A stretch of 64,000 bases of DNA. Source: Actinomyces sp. HMSC035G02. Lineage in GTDB: Bacteria > Actinomycetota > Actinomycetes > Actinomycetales > Actinomycetaceae. Position numbers and translations under genes: made by a program. The stretch spans positions 172,585-236,584 of the forward strand of contig KV835868.1 of the NCBI GenBank assembly GCA_001838165.1, in the 5' to 3' direction. Under the pieces are notes generated by a model that saw only the letters and a list, made by a program, of their open reading frames with translations, did not search any database and had not been told where the DNA came from. Below, in pieces: positions 8,175 to 17,612 of the stretch; within the stretch, counting starts at the first letter, position 1; every line of letters begins with the position of its first letter.

Positions 8175-11100
8175 TTAGCCTTCGAAGGCCTGCGCAATAA
8201 GGGTAGCTGCTTGCTCCTTGTGAAGCGAGGCACGTCCCGCGGCGGTCGTCGCAGACTCGGGGCGAGAGACCACGCGGACCGCGCGTCCCAGAGACGGGAA
8301 CAAGTTGAGCGCCAGGTGCGGCCACGCGCCCTGGTTGCGAGGCTCGTCCTGCACCCAGGTTACCGACGCATTCGGGTACTGCGCGAGGACCTCGGCCACC
8401 TCGGCCTCGGGCAGCGGGTAGAGCTGCTCCAGGCGAATGATCGCCGTCGACGTGTCGCCGCGGTGCTCGCGTTCCTTGACGAGGTCGTAGTACAGGCGGC
8501 CGGAGCACAGCAGGACGCGCGTCACTGACGCCGGATCGGTGATGGTGTCATCGCCGATGACGGGCTGGAAGGCTCCCGAGGTGAACTCGTCGAGGTGCGA
8601 GGACGCGGCCGACAGGCGCAGCAGCTGCTTGGGCGTGAACGCGATGAGCGGCTTGCGCGGGCGCTTGTAGGCCTGCGTGCGCAGCATGTGGAAGTAGTTC
8701 GCCGGCGTCGAGGGCTGGACGATCCACATGTTGTCCTGCGCGGCCAGCTGCAGGTAGCGCTCGATGCGTGCGCTTGAGTGGTCGGGTCCCTGACCCTCGT
8801 AGCCGTGGGGAAGCAGCATGACGAGCGAGGAGCGCTGTCCCCACTTTTGCTCGGCCGAGCACACGAACTCGTCGATGACTGTTTGTGCGCCGTTCGCGAA
8901 GTCGCCGAACTGGGCCTCCCAGATTGTCAGCGTCTCGGGGCTCTCCAGCGAGTAGCCGTAGTCGAAGGCCAGCACGCCGTACTCGCTCAGCGGGGAGTTC
9001 CACACGTCGAAACGCGCCTGGTTCTCGGTGAGGAAGCGCAGCGGCGTGAACTCGCGCCCGTCGTTCGCGTCGTGCAGGATCGCGTGACGCTGGACGAAGG
9101 TCGCTCGGCCCACGTCCTCGCCGGACAGGCGCACGCCGGTGCCCTCCATGAGGAGCGTGCCGAAGGCCAGGAGCTCCGCGAAGCCCCAGTCGATCGGCTT
9201 GTTGCCCAGCGCCATCTCGAGGCGGCGCTCGCACAGCTGACGCAGCTTCGGGTGGGGCTCGAAGCCCTCCGGGAAGCGCGTGTGCGCGCGGCCGATGCGG
9301 CGCAGCTGCTTGGCGGGGGCGGCAGACGTCCAGCCGATCATCATGCCGATGCCGGGCATCTGGGACTCCGGCATGGTCCACTCCTCGTCGGAGGATTCCC
9401 CGGCTCCGCCCACGCCGACGGTGAGCGCCGGGTCGTGCGTGCGGCTGCCCGGGTTGATCTCGGACACCGAGGAGGCGCCGCCCGCGCGGGTCTCCTCGAG
9501 GATACGCCCGAGCTCCGCCTCGTACTGGGCGATCGACTGGCGGGCCTCGTCCTCGGTGAGCTGGCCGCGACCAACCAGGCCGCGGATGTACACCGCGCGC
9601 GTGGAGGGGATGCGGTCGATGAGGGAGTACATGACGGGCTGGGTCATCGATGGGTCGTCGCCCTCGTTGTGGCCGCGGCGGCGGTAGCACACCATGTCGA
9701 TGATGACGTCCTTGTGGAAGGCGTTGCGGTACTCGAAGGCCAGGTGCGCGCAGCGGATGACGGCCTCGGGGTCGTCCGCGTTGACGTGCAGGATCGGGAC
9801 CTGCAGACCCTTGGCCAGGTCGGTGGCGTAGCCGGTGGAACGGCCCTGCGTCGGGCCGGTCGTGAAGCCGATCTGGTTGTTGACGATGACGTGGATCGTG
9901 CCGCCGGTCTTGTAGCCCTCGAGCTGGGAGAGGTTGAAAGTCTCCTGGACGACTCCCTGGCCGATGAAGGCCGCGTCGCCGTGGATAAGGATCGGGATGA
10001 TCGGCAGGTCCGGGTCGCCCAGGTGCTCCTGCTTGGCGCGCACGATGCCCTCCAGGACGCCGTCGGCGGCCTCCAGGTGCGAGGGGTTGGCGGCCATGTA
10101 GACCTTGGTGGCCAGGCCGTCGTCTAGGGAGTACACGCCCCACGTACCCAGGTGGTACTTGACGTCGCCGGATCCCTGGACGGAGTTGGGCATGTAGTTG
10201 CCCTCGAACTCGTCGAAGATCTGCGCGTAGGACTTGCCCGCGATGTTGGCCAGCACGTTGAGGCGGCCGCGGTGCGCCATGCCGATGGCCACCTCGTGGA
10301 TGCCGGTGCGTGCCGAGTCAGCCAGGATGTGGTCGAGCAGCGGGATCAGGGACTCGCCACCCTCCAGCGAGAAGCGCTTCTGCCCCATGAACTTCGTCTG
10401 GAGGAACTCCTCGAAGGCCTCGGCGCGAATGAGAGTGCCCAGGATGTGGCGCTGCGCGTCGGGGGAGGGCGCCTCGTACGGGCGCTCGATGCGCTGCTGA
10501 ACCCACGCACGCTGCTCGGGGTCCTGGATGTGCATGTACTCGATGCCGACCGTGCGCGTGTAGGTGTCGTGCAGGCGCGAGAGGATGTCGCGCAGCAGCA
10601 TCTGGTCGGAGCCGCCAAAACCACCGGTGGGGAAGGGACGATCCAGGTCCCACACGCTCAGGCCGTAGGACGAAAGATCGAGGTCGGGGTGGCGACGCAC
10701 GCGGTAGGCCAGAGGGTCGGTGTCGGCGGCGAGGTGGCCACGCGAACGGTAGGCGTGGATGAGCTCTGCGATGCGCGCGGGCTTGCCCTTTTCGTGGTTC
10801 GGGTCGTAGTCGTAGTCCGCTTCCCACGCGTAGGGGCGCGCGGGCACGTGCATCGAGGTAAAGACTCGCTCGTAGAAGCCGTCGCGTCCCGAGAGCTTGG
10901 CATCCACCAGGGCCAGCAGGCGGCCCGACGCCGCGCCCTGGATGATGCGGTGGTCGTAGGTGGAAGAGAAGAACATCGTCTTGCCGATGCCGAGTGCGGC
11001 CAGGCGCTTGGGGGAGACGCCGCGGAACTCCGCCGGATAGTCGGTGGCGCCGACGCCGATGATGAGGCCCTGGCCGACCATGAGGCGGGGCACGGAGGTG

Positions 11101-12089
11101 GTTGTGCCCAGCGTGCCGGGGTTCGTCAGGGTGACGGACGCACCCTGGAAGTCTGCGGTCGTCAGCGTCGCTGTGCGGGCGCGCGCAACGAGGTCCTGGT
11201 AGGCGTCGACGAACTCTGCGAAGGTGAGGGTGTCGGCGTCGTGGATGACGGGGACCTTCAGGGAGTGGTTGCCCTGCGCGTCGGCCACGTCGATGGCCAG
11301 GCCGAAACCGATGTGCGCGAGCTGCTCGACGGCGGGCTTGCCCCCCTCGATCGTGTAGCGCACGTTGAGGTCGGGCATCTCGCACAGCGCCTCCACCAGG
11401 GCGTAGCCGATGAGGTGCGTGAAGGAGACCTTGCCGCCGATGGTGCGCGCCAGGTGCGCGTTGATGAGGGCTCGGTTTTCGATGAGGAGCTTGGCGGGAA
11501 TCTGGCGCTGGGAGGTGGCCGTGGGGATGGAGAGCGAGGCCTCCATGTGCTTGGCGGTTGCGCGCGCGGCGGACTTCAGGATGTGCAGCTCGTCGTGCGA
11601 GGGGGCGCCCTGGAAGAGTGTGAAGGCTGCGCGTCCGTGCTGCTGGCGCGTGTAGGGGCTGGTGGCCTCGGCGACGGCGGCGGGCGGGGCGGGCGGCAGG
11701 TCGGAGCGCGTCACGGAGACGACGGGAGCGTGCTGGGTGGCGGCCGCTTCGGGCCCGTCCTCTTCGATGTCGAGGGTCGGCGGGGTGACCGAGACGGGGG
11801 CGATGTGATCAACGGGGGGTGCGGCATGGGCCGACGAGGCCGGGGCTGGCTCCGGCGTCAAGGGAGCGCCCACGGGGATGTCGGGACGCTTGGCGCGCAG
11901 CTGTGGGGGAGCGGACTCGGTGGAGAAATAGGCACGCCAGGAGGGATCCAGGAGCTGTGGATTGCGCTCGTAGAGGTCTCGCATCTTCGCGATGTACCAC
12001 TGCGGATCGGGCTGGGAAGCGGTGGGAGTGGGCACGTATTCCTCCGTAAGTGTCGCGCCGCGCGCATGGGCAAAATCCTGCGCGGCCAT
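8175..12089 (-). CDS. kgd: Multifunctional 2-oxoglutarate decarboxylase/dehydrogenase E1-E2 (Kgd)
   Basis: A 1304-aa fused enzyme of the TCA cycle, as in mycobacteria and corynebacteria, that decarboxylates 2-oxoglutarate with thiamine diphosphate and carries an E2-type acyltransferase domain. An N-terminal helix segment (PQWYIAKMRDLYERNPQLL) leads to a Pro/Ala linker to about residue 150. The acyltransferase core spans about 160-400, with the catalytic motif YDHRIIQG near 378. The E1 part follows, with MAHRGRLNVLANI, HGDAAFIGQG and a C-terminal transketolase-like domain. The start at 12089 is an estimate; GAGGT lies directly next to it and the longer frame to 12329 adds unrelated sequence. 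An exact copy of the dispersed 14-mer encodes PAPASS in the linker. The gene is divergent from the CNNM operon. Confidence 0.93.
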   Translation of the reverse strand: MAAQDFAHARGATLTEEYVPTPTASQPDPQWYIAKMRDLYERNPQLLDPSWRAYFSTESAPPQLRAKRPDIPVGAPLTPEPAPASSAHAAPPVDHIAPVSVTPPTLDIEEDGPEAAATQHAPVVSVTRSDLPPAPPAAVAEATSPYTRQQHGRAAFTLFQGAPSHDELHILKSAARATAKHMEASLSIPTATSQRQIPAKLLIENRALINAHLARTIGGKVSFTHLIGYALVEALCEMPDLNVRYTIEGGKPAVEQLAHIGFGLAIDVADAQGNHSLKVPVIHDADTLTFAEFVDAYQDLVARARTATLTTADFQGASVTLTNPGTLGTTTSVPRLMVGQGLIIGVGATDYPAEFRGVSPKRLAALGIGKTMFFSSTYDHRIIQGAASGRLLALVDAKLSGRDGFYERVFTSMHVPARPYAWEADYDYDPNHEKGKPARIAELIHAYRSRGHLAADTDPLAYRVRRHPDLDLSSYGLSVWDLDRPFPTGGFGGSDQMLLRDILSRLHDTYTRTVGIEYMHIQDPEQRAWVQQRIERPYEAPSPDAQRHILGTLIRAEAFEEFLQTKFMGQKRFSLEGGESLIPLLDHILADSARTGIHEVAIGMAHRGRLNVLANIAGKSYAQIFDEFEGNYMPNSVQGSGDVKYHLGTWGVYSLDDGLATKVYMAANPSHLEAADGVLEGIVRAKQEHLGDPDLPIIPILIHGDAAFIGQGVVQETFNLSQLEGYKTGGTIHVIVNNQIGFTTGPTQGRSTGYATDLAKGLQVPILHVNADDPEAVIRCAHLAFEYRNAFHKDVIIDMVCYRRRGHNEGDDPSMTQPVMYSLIDRIPSTRAVYIRGLVGRGQLTEDEARQSIAQYEAELGRILEETRAGGASSVSEINPGSRTHDPALTVGVGGAGESSDEEWTMPESQMPGIGMMIGWTSAAPAKQLRRIGRAHTRFPEGFEPHPKLRQLCERRLEMALGNKPIDWGFAELLAFGTLLMEGTGVRLSGEDVGRATFVQRHAILHDANDGREFTPLRFLTENQARFDVWNSPLSEYGVLAFDYGYSLESPETLTIWEAQFGDFANGAQTVIDEFVCSAEQKWGQRSSLVMLLPHGYEGQGPDHSSARIERYLQLAAQDNMWIVQPSTPANYFHMLRTQAYKRPRKPLIAFTPKQLLRLSAASSHLDEFTSGAFQPVIGDDTITDPASVTRVLLCSGRLYYDLVKEREHRGDTSTAIIRLEQLYPLPEAEVAEVLAQYPNASVTWVQDEPRNQGAWPHLALNLFPSLGRAVRVVSRPESATTAAGRASLHKEQAATLIAQAFEG
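11833..11846 (+). repeat. Dispersed 14-mer GACGAGGCCGGGGC, exact copy inside kgd linker
   Basis: An exact copy within kgd, in the region encoding the Pro/Ala-rich linker (PAPASS on the gene strand), where the protein sequence is under little constraint. Confidence 0.7.
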
Positions 12090-12133
12090 ACCTCGACAAT
12101 CGTACCGCCGCGTGATTGTCTTCACGAAACCTG

Positions 12134-12152
12134 GTACACCTTTGGCGTGTAC
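12134..12152. promoter_or_regulatory. Dyad GTACAC-N7-GTGTAC upstream of kgd
   Basis: A perfect 6-bp inverted repeat with a 7-base spacer lies 45-63 bases upstream of the kgd start, in the divergent kgd/CNNM intergenic region. The position and symmetry fit a repressor or activator operator for kgd. The regulator is unknown. Confidence 0.45.
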
Positions 12153-12228
12153 TTCAAGGGCCTTTGGTCCGTTGAAGAATGATTGTTGGCACATGCCTAG
12201 CGGTGTGTGGAAATGCGCGCGGGGAGAG

Positions 12229-12250
12229 ACAGTCTGGGCGGCTAGACTGT
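12229..12250. promoter_or_regulatory. Dyad ACAGTCT-N8-AGACTGT upstream of CNNM operon
   Basis: A perfect 7-bp inverted repeat with an 8-base spacer, about 105 bases before the CNNM start at 12356. TAGACT inside the right arm could serve as a -10 element, so a bound regulator would block the promoter. No good -35 match was seen. Confidence 0.45.
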
Positions 12251-12355
12251 AACCATCATGGACTGCGACACTGCCGGCTTTATCGCCGCTCTTTCTCACC
12301 CCCTGCTCGCGCGCGTGCGCACGACCCACTCCGGCCTCGTCGAGGGGGCCACGCG

Positions 12356-13684
12356 ATGACGACCGCCCTCATGCTTCTGCTCGGCATCGTCCTGACCGCC
12401 GGTACCTTCGTCTTCGTCTCCGCCGAGTTCTCGCTCGTTGCGGTTGACCAAGCCGTCCTCGACAAGAAAGCCGAGGAAGGAGACCGTGGGGCCGCCTCCG
12501 TCCTGCGCGCCACCCGCACGCTGTCCACCCAGCTGTCGGGCGCGCAGGTGGGCATCACGCTGACCACGATCCTGCTCGGTTACACGACGCAGAGCGCGCT
12601 GGCCGACCTGCTCCAGGACCTGCTCGGATCGGTCGGCCTCGCCTGGGGGCTCGCGACCGGCATCGCGGCATTCGTGGCCGCCGCGTTCATCAACGTGTTC
12701 TCGATGCTCTTCGGCGAGCTCGTCCCCAAGAACCTCGCACTGGCCCACCCCCTGGCCACCGCCGTGCGCGTCGTCCCCTTCCAGATGGTCTTCACCGCTA
12801 TCGCCCGCCCCGTCATATGGGTGCTGGGCGGGACCGCGAACTGGGTGCTCGCCCGCATGGGCATCGAGCCCCAGGAAGAGATCTCCTCGGCGCGCTCCGC
12901 CTCTGAGCTGGCCGCCCTCGTCGAGCACTCCGTCGAAGAAGGTACCTTCGACATGTCCACGGCCGACCTTTTCGTCAACACGATCCGCATGTCCACCCTC
13001 AGCGCCGCCGACGTCATGACCGACCGCGGCCGCCTGCACACCCTCGGCGAGGGCGACAGCGCCCAGGACGTGCTGGACCTGGCCCGCGAAACCGGCCACT
13101 CCCGATTCCCGGTGATCGGCGACGACTCCGACGACATCCTCGGCCTGGTCTCGCTGCGCCGCGCGGTCGCCGTGCCCGCCGATCGGCGCGCTGAGGTGCC
13201 CGTCGTTTCTTCGTCCCTCATGACCGACGCGCCCTCGGTCCCCGAGACCGTGCCGATCGGTCCCCTCATGGTCCAGCTGCGCGACGAGGGCCTGCAGATG
13301 GCCGTCGTCGTCGACGAGTACGGCGGCGTGTCGGGCATCGTCACCCTCGAGGATGTCGTCGAGGAGATCGTCGGCGAGGTCTCCGACGAGCATGACCAGC
13401 GTCGCCTCGGCATCCGCCCGCGCCCCGACGGCACGTTCCTCGTGCCCGGCACGCTGCGCCCCGACGAGCTCGCGCGCCGCACGGACATCAACCTGCCCGA
13501 GGACGGCCCCTACGACACGATCGGCGGCCTCGTCATGAACGAGCTGGGCGAGATCCCGGTCGTCGGATCGCGCGTGAGCGTGGACGGCATCGGCATCGAG
13601 GTCACGCAGATGCAGGGCAGGCGCGTCGCTCAGGTGGCGATCACGCCAGCCCCCGAGACCGACGACGAGGAGGTGTCGCTGTGA
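12356..13684 (+). CDS. CNNM/CorC-family (HlyC/CorC) transporter, DUF21-CBS
   Basis: A 442-aa membrane protein of the CNNM/CorC group, associated with Mg2+ (and Co2+) efflux. The N-terminal DUF21 domain starts at once with MTTALMLLLGIVLTAGTFVF and has three to four hydrophobic segments, including the conserved GELVPKN turn. A pair of CBS domains covers about 210-345, with SRFPVIG and DEYGGVSGIVTLED, and a CorC_HlyC domain closes the protein. The ATG at 12356, preceded by GAGGGGG, was chosen over the upstream start at 12179, which adds a non-hydrophobic leader. It overlaps the next, homologous gene by GTGA. Confidence 0.88.
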   Translation: MTTALMLLLGIVLTAGTFVFVSAEFSLVAVDQAVLDKKAEEGDRGAASVLRATRTLSTQLSGAQVGITLTTILLGYTTQSALADLLQDLLGSVGLAWGLATGIAAFVAAAFINVFSMLFGELVPKNLALAHPLATAVRVVPFQMVFTAIARPVIWVLGGTANWVLARMGIEPQEEISSARSASELAALVEHSVEEGTFDMSTADLFVNTIRMSTLSAADVMTDRGRLHTLGEGDSAQDVLDLARETGHSRFPVIGDDSDDILGLVSLRRAVAVPADRRAEVPVVSSSLMTDAPSVPETVPIGPLMVQLRDEGLQMAVVVDEYGGVSGIVTLEDVVEEIVGEVSDEHDQRRLGIRPRPDGTFLVPGTLRPDELARRTDINLPEDGPYDTIGGLVMNELGEIPVVGSRVSVDGIGIEVTQMQGRRVAQVAITPAPETDDEEVSL

Positions 13685-14715
13685 GCGTGGGAGTTGGTCT
13701 CGCCATCACCGTGGCCCTGCTGGCCGTCAACGCTTTTTTCGTCGCCGGCGAATTCGCTGTCACCTCGACGCGGCGCTCGCAGGTCGAGCCTCTCGCGGAT
13801 GAGGGCGCGCGCGGCTCGGCCGCAGCTCTGTACGCGCTGCAGCACGTCTCCCTCATGCTGGCGATCTGCCAGCTCGGCGTGACGGTCGCGTCCACGACCC
13901 TGGGCGTCGTCGCCGAGCCCGCGATCGCGCACCTCGTCGAGTCGCCGCTCGAGCGCCTGGGCGCGCCCGAGGCGACCAGCCACGTCGTCGGCTTCGCCGC
14001 CGCCCTCGTCATCGTTCTCTTCTGCCACGTCGTCTTCGGCGAGATGGTCCCCAAGAACATCTCGATCGCCGCGCCCGTGCGCATGCTGCTGATCCTGGCC
14101 CCCGTCCTCGTGCGCCTGGGCCACGTCCTGCGTCCCATCATCGAGGCCATGGACCGCTTCGCGAACTGGTTTGTGCGCCTGGCCGGCTACGAGCCGCGCT
14201 CGGAAATCTCGGCCTCGTACACGGTCGAAGAGGTCGCCTCGATCGTCGTCGCCTCGCAGGCAGAGGGCGTGCTGACCGACGAGCTGGGCCTGCTCAGCGG
14301 CACCCTGGAGTTCTCCGAGGAGACGGCCGGGACCGCGATGGTCCCCCTCGACAAGCTCGTCGTCCTGCCTGAGGGCGCCACCCCGGCCGACGTGGAAGAA
14401 CAGGTCGCCCACACGGGCTACTCGCGCTTCCCGGTCGCCGGCGACGACGGTTCCATCGTCGGCTACGTGCACCTCAAAGACGTCCTGTACGCCACCGGCG
14501 AGGAGCGCGAGCAGCCGATTACCCCGTGGCGCATCCGACGCCTCGAGGCCGTGTCCGCCGACGACCAGGTTGAAGACGCGCTGCGCCACATGCAGCGCAC
14601 CGGCGTGCACTGCGCCCTCGTGCGCGAGGCGGGCGCCGTCGTCGGCATTCTCTTCCTCGAGGACATCCTCGAACTGCTGGTCGGCGAAGTCCGAGACGTT
14701 CTCCAGCGCCCGTGA
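13681..14715 (+). CDS. Second CNNM/CorC-family transporter, DUF21-CBS
   Basis: A 344-aa relative of the preceding protein that starts on a GTG overlapping its stop codon. The DUF21 region (GLAITVALLAVNAFFVAGEF, GEMVPKN) is followed by two CBS motifs (YSRFPVAGDD and VVGILFLEDILELLVGEV). It is about 100 residues shorter and stops right after the second CBS, so it lacks the CorC_HlyC domain. The coupled translation and paired domain architecture suggest that the two proteins form a hetero-oligomer. The transported ion is inferred from the family. Confidence 0.87.
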   Translation: MSVGVGLAITVALLAVNAFFVAGEFAVTSTRRSQVEPLADEGARGSAAALYALQHVSLMLAICQLGVTVASTTLGVVAEPAIAHLVESPLERLGAPEATSHVVGFAAALVIVLFCHVVFGEMVPKNISIAAPVRMLLILAPVLVRLGHVLRPIIEAMDRFANWFVRLAGYEPRSEISASYTVEEVASIVVASQAEGVLTDELGLLSGTLEFSEETAGTAMVPLDKLVVLPEGATPADVEEQVAHTGYSRFPVAGDDGSIVGYVHLKDVLYATGEEREQPITPWRIRRLEAVSADDQVEDALRHMQRTGVHCALVREAGAVVGILFLEDILELLVGEVRDVLQRP

Positions 14716-14786
14716 CGAGCCGCGATCCGCAAGGTACATTAGATCGAGGTCAAAACTTCGTGACGAACACAGACAAGGGGGAGAGC

Positions 14787-15743
14787 GTGAGCGACACCGA
14801 GTGCCCGCTGCCGAAGCGGTCGCAGCTGCGCGCGGCGCGCCCCCACGACGCGGACGATCAGCAGGAGAACCCGACGACGTCTGCGATCCCGATGACTGAC
14901 GAGGCCTCGGCTCCCATGCCCGATCCCGCGACGGATCGAGAGGACGCGGAGGAAGCCCCGGCCTCGTCCGTGGGGGAGCGACGCCGCAACGTTCACCCGG
15001 TCGGCTACGTGCTGCGCGCATTCCTCGTGCTGGGGCTGGCTGGCACGACGATTGCCGTGCCTATGACGGGACGCGTCGGATCCGACTCCTCCTTGAGCGT
15101 GCCCGCGCGTGCCTTCGGTGCGTCGGTGGGCGGCCCAAGCTGGGCCGTGTCCTCCGCGCTGCCCCAGGCGACCGCCCTGGACGGCACCCTCACCGCGAAC
15201 TCGCGTGCCAAGGCGAAGGCGCCCGTGTCCATCACCGGCTGTGCGTCGGGCAACGGGGCGGATGGCAACCGCAACGTGCGCGTCGTCGCCGACACGATCT
15301 ACTGGCCGTTGCCGGAGGGGACCTACACGATCACCTCGCCCTTTACGATGCGTATTTCGCCCGTGTCCGGCCAGCTCCTCGCCCACGAGGGTATCGACAT
15401 GGCCGCCCCGCTCGACACCCCGATAACGGCCGTGTACGGCGGCGTCGTCGAGGAGGTCGCGGAGAACTCGCGCTCGGGCGCCTACGTGCAGATCAAGCAC
15501 ACGAAGTCTGACGGCACCGTCTTCCACTCTGCCTACCTGCACCAGTACATGAACAAAATCAAAGTGAAGGTCGGCGACACCGTCACCGCCGGGCAGGTCA
15601 TCGGCGCGGTCGGCAACAACGGCTGGTCGACGGGCCCGCACCTGCACTTCGAAATCCACGACTCCTCGGATACCCCCGTGGATCCGGACGCGTGGATGCA
15701 GGCAAACAAAGCTGTTTATCTTGGACAGGAGTCTTGCTCATGA
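14787..15743 (+). CDS. M23 family metallopeptidase, membrane-anchored
   Basis: A 318-aa secreted or anchored cell-wall hydrolase. About 80 cytosolic residues rich in Asp, Glu and Pro precede one hydrophobic anchor (VLRAFLVLGLAGTTIAV). The C-terminal LytM/M23 domain shows the zinc ligands in HEGIDMAAP and HLHFEIH and is of usual length, so it probably cleaves peptidoglycan cross-bridges. The GTG at 14787 was chosen because AAGGGGGAG lies directly upstream; a GTG at 14712 overlapping the previous stop is the alternative. A reverse copy of the dispersed 14-mer encodes APASS in the cytosolic tail. The stop overlaps the next start by ATGA. Confidence 0.85.
   Translation: MSDTECPLPKRSQLRAARPHDADDQQENPTTSAIPMTDEASAPMPDPATDREDAEEAPASSVGERRRNVHPVGYVLRAFLVLGLAGTTIAVPMTGRVGSDSSLSVPARAFGASVGGPSWAVSSALPQATALDGTLTANSRAKAKAPVSITGCASGNGADGNRNVRVVADTIYWPLPEGTYTITSPFTMRISPVSGQLLAHEGIDMAAPLDTPITAVYGGVVEEVAENSRSGAYVQIKHTKSDGTVFHSAYLHQYMNKIKVKVGDTVTAGQVIGAVGNNGWSTGPHLHFEIHDSSDTPVDPDAWMQANKAVYLGQESCS
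14955..14968 (-). repeat. Dispersed 14-mer, exact copy (reverse) in M23 gene
   Basis: A reverse-strand exact copy encoding APASS within the disordered cytosolic tail of the M23 peptidase, before its membrane anchor. Confidence 0.7.
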
Positions 15744-16567
15744 TGCCCGTCACCATGCGTCAAGGGCCCATCGTATTCGCCCACCGCGGCGGCAGCGAGG
15801 AGGCCCCCGAGAACACGATGAGCGCCTTCGCCTACGCCTACGAGGCCGGGCTCCGCCACGTGGAGACCGACGCCCACGTCACCGCCGACGGCAAGGTCGT
15901 CATCTGCCACGACGAGACCGTGGACCGCTGCTACGACGGGACCGGCGCGATCGCTCAGATGACGTGGCGCGAGCTGTCCAAGCTGCGCCACCGCGACTCC
16001 GGGGAGCAGATGCCGCTGCTTGCTCAGGTCCTCGAGGCATTCCCCGACATGTACTTCAACATTGACGCGAAGGAGCCGGGCGTCGAAGGCCCGCTCCTCG
16101 ACGTCATCGCCGACCACGGCGCGGCCGATCGCGTACTCGTGGCCTCTTTCTCAGAGCCTCGCCTGCGTGCCGTTCGCGACATCGCCGCCTCGGATCCCAC
16201 GCGCGCTGTCGCCACGTCTCTGGGGACCGAGGCCGTCGTACGCCTCGTGGGCGCCGCGAAGAGCGCCACGAACCCCGCCTGGTGGCACGTGCCCGGCCCG
16301 CGCCAGGGCGCCATCGCCGCACAGGTGCCCATGCGCCAGGGCCCCATCCGCGTCGTCGACGAGCGCTTCGTGGCCACCGCCCACACCCTGGGCCTGGCCG
16401 TCCACGTGTGGACCATCAACACGGTGGCCGACGTGCTGCGCCTCCTCGAGGTCGGCGTCGACGGCATCATCACCGACCGCCCCGTCTTCCTGCGCGACTT
16501 CCTGGATGCTCGCGGCCTGTGGACCCAGCCTCCGGCCCCCGGTTCTGTTTCGGGCCCCAGGGATTGA
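15740..16567 (+). CDS. Glycerophosphodiester phosphodiesterase
   Basis: A 275-aa cytoplasmic GDPD-family enzyme that would hydrolyse glycerophosphodiesters to glycerol-3-phosphate and an alcohol. The active-site strand HRGGSEEAPENTMSAF, the metal-binding E and D of VETDAHVTADG, the catalytic HDETVDR and the buried acid in FNIDAKEP are all seen. The C-terminal VWTINTVADVLRLLEVGVDG is typical of the TIM barrel. AGGAG precedes the ATG at 15740, which overlaps the M23 stop. No signal peptide is present. Confidence 0.9.
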   Translation: MMPVTMRQGPIVFAHRGGSEEAPENTMSAFAYAYEAGLRHVETDAHVTADGKVVICHDETVDRCYDGTGAIAQMTWRELSKLRHRDSGEQMPLLAQVLEAFPDMYFNIDAKEPGVEGPLLDVIADHGAADRVLVASFSEPRLRAVRDIAASDPTRAVATSLGTEAVVRLVGAAKSATNPAWWHVPGPRQGAIAAQVPMRQGPIRVVDERFVATAHTLGLAVHVWTINTVADVLRLLEVGVDGIITDRPVFLRDFLDARGLWTQPPAPGSVSGPRD

Positions 16568-16580
16568 GGTTTTTGCTTGA

Positions 16581-16617
16581 ATTGGCGGGCGTGCACCGGA
16601 GGGGGCCGCCCGCCAAT
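16581..16617. terminator. Hairpin in duplicated intergenic element, copy 1
   Basis: ATTGGCGGGC pairs with GCCCGCCAAT. It lies 13 bases after the GDPD stop within a roughly 70-base element that recurs at 18421. It probably terminates the CNNM-M23-GDPD operon. Confidence 0.6.
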
Positions 16618-16688
16618 CCACCTGAACAAACGTGTTGATTGCCTCGTCGATGAGGCTCTGGGAAAACGAGTAGTAGAGGGAAACGCCG

Positions 16689-17612
16689 ATGTGGGTACTG
16701 GGAGCTTTCATTCTCGGAACGTTGGGCCTCCTCATGTGGTACATGAGAATGTTCTGTGACAACCCGACCGCCGAGCTGTGGCGGAGCGTGGGGCTCGGGT
16801 TTCGTCTGGGAAGGATCCTTGGAACAGGGAGGGCCGCTCAGAACTTCACTGCAGTGTCGTTTCCTGCAATCTCGACGGCATTCTTACTGATGGCCCTCGC
16901 GAAATGCGCTGAGTCGCTTGGAGCACCTACATGGTTGATTGTCAGTCTGGTTGGCGTATCTATGCTTCTCATGATCGCTGCTTTCATCGCTATCATCCCC
17001 TTCAAGTACCCCGATTGCTTCTATGAAGATTGGCAATACGCCAAGCGGCACGGCCTATTAGAAGAAGAGAAGGCCGGGAAGAAGTCCTCTCAGACCCGCG
17101 ATTCCGGAGGGGTAGATCGTCTTGTGGGCACAGGCGTGACGATGCGTGTGGCTTCCGGTTGGAGGCAGCTGTCCGAGGAGGAACGCGGAGAGCTCGGGGA
17201 TCTCGGCCAGGATGAGAGTATCCGCTTCATCGCAGTCAGGGAAGCGACGGAGGGGTACGTGCCGAACATCGTCATCACTGAAACGGAGGTCTTCAGCGGC
17301 AAAGGGGAGAAGGAAATCCTCGACGGCAGCGCTGGCCGCCTGGCTGAGCCACATCCTGGATGCCGACTCATTGACGACACTGTCGCGCCGTATCCCACGT
17401 CGCGTACCCGACTTATCACGGGCGTGTACACCCTCAATGGCACCTCGATGACTGTCTCGCAGCTCGTGTGGCTTGCCTGGCGCAGTCGCGACGAGGACGA
17501 GGAATCCCGCCGATTCCTGTGGACCGCGACATGCACGTGTCCGAGCCTCGCCTGCCCGCCGATCATCGAGGACTTCATGACAATGGCACGCACTGTGGAG
17601 GTGGAATCGTGA
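16689..17612 (+). CDS. Membrane protein with C-terminal domain duplicated at 20264
   Basis: A 307-aa protein with a hydrophobic N-terminal segment (GAFILGTLGLLMWYM), a second pair of membrane segments near residues 60-78 and 82-105, and a soluble C-terminal domain from about residue 148. That domain (ASGWRQLSEEERGELG, YVPNIVI, TATCTCP) recurs as the free-standing 163-aa product at 20264. The gene overlaps the following 256-aa gene by GTGA, and the same pair order occurs at 20264-21522. No family was recognised. Position beside a WXG-sized gene suggests an accessory role in a type VII-like secretion locus, but that is inference. Confidence 0.6.
   Translation: MWVLGAFILGTLGLLMWYMRMFCDNPTAELWRSVGLGFRLGRILGTGRAAQNFTAVSFPAISTAFLLMALAKCAESLGAPTWLIVSLVGVSMLLMIAAFIAIIPFKYPDCFYEDWQYAKRHGLLEEEKAGKKSSQTRDSGGVDRLVGTGVTMRVASGWRQLSEEERGELGDLGQDESIRFIAVREATEGYVPNIVITETEVFSGKGEKEILDGSAGRLAEPHPGCRLIDDTVAPYPTSRTRLITGVYTLNGTSMTVSQLVWLAWRSRDEDEESRRFLWTATCTCPSLACPPIIEDFMTMARTVEVES

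Noticed and set aside
10152..12182. A 676-aa plus-strand frame opposite kgd
   Set aside because: It is the antisense shadow of a GC-rich gene, with Gly/Val/Arg-rich composition and no family features.
13526..13534. Further GACGAGGCC 9-mers, for example in CNNM genes, phoH and argS, as copies of the dispersed motif
   Set aside because: Many encode conserved protein motifs (such as LDEAQN or GGLV) and lack the GGGG part, so they are explained by the protein sequence.
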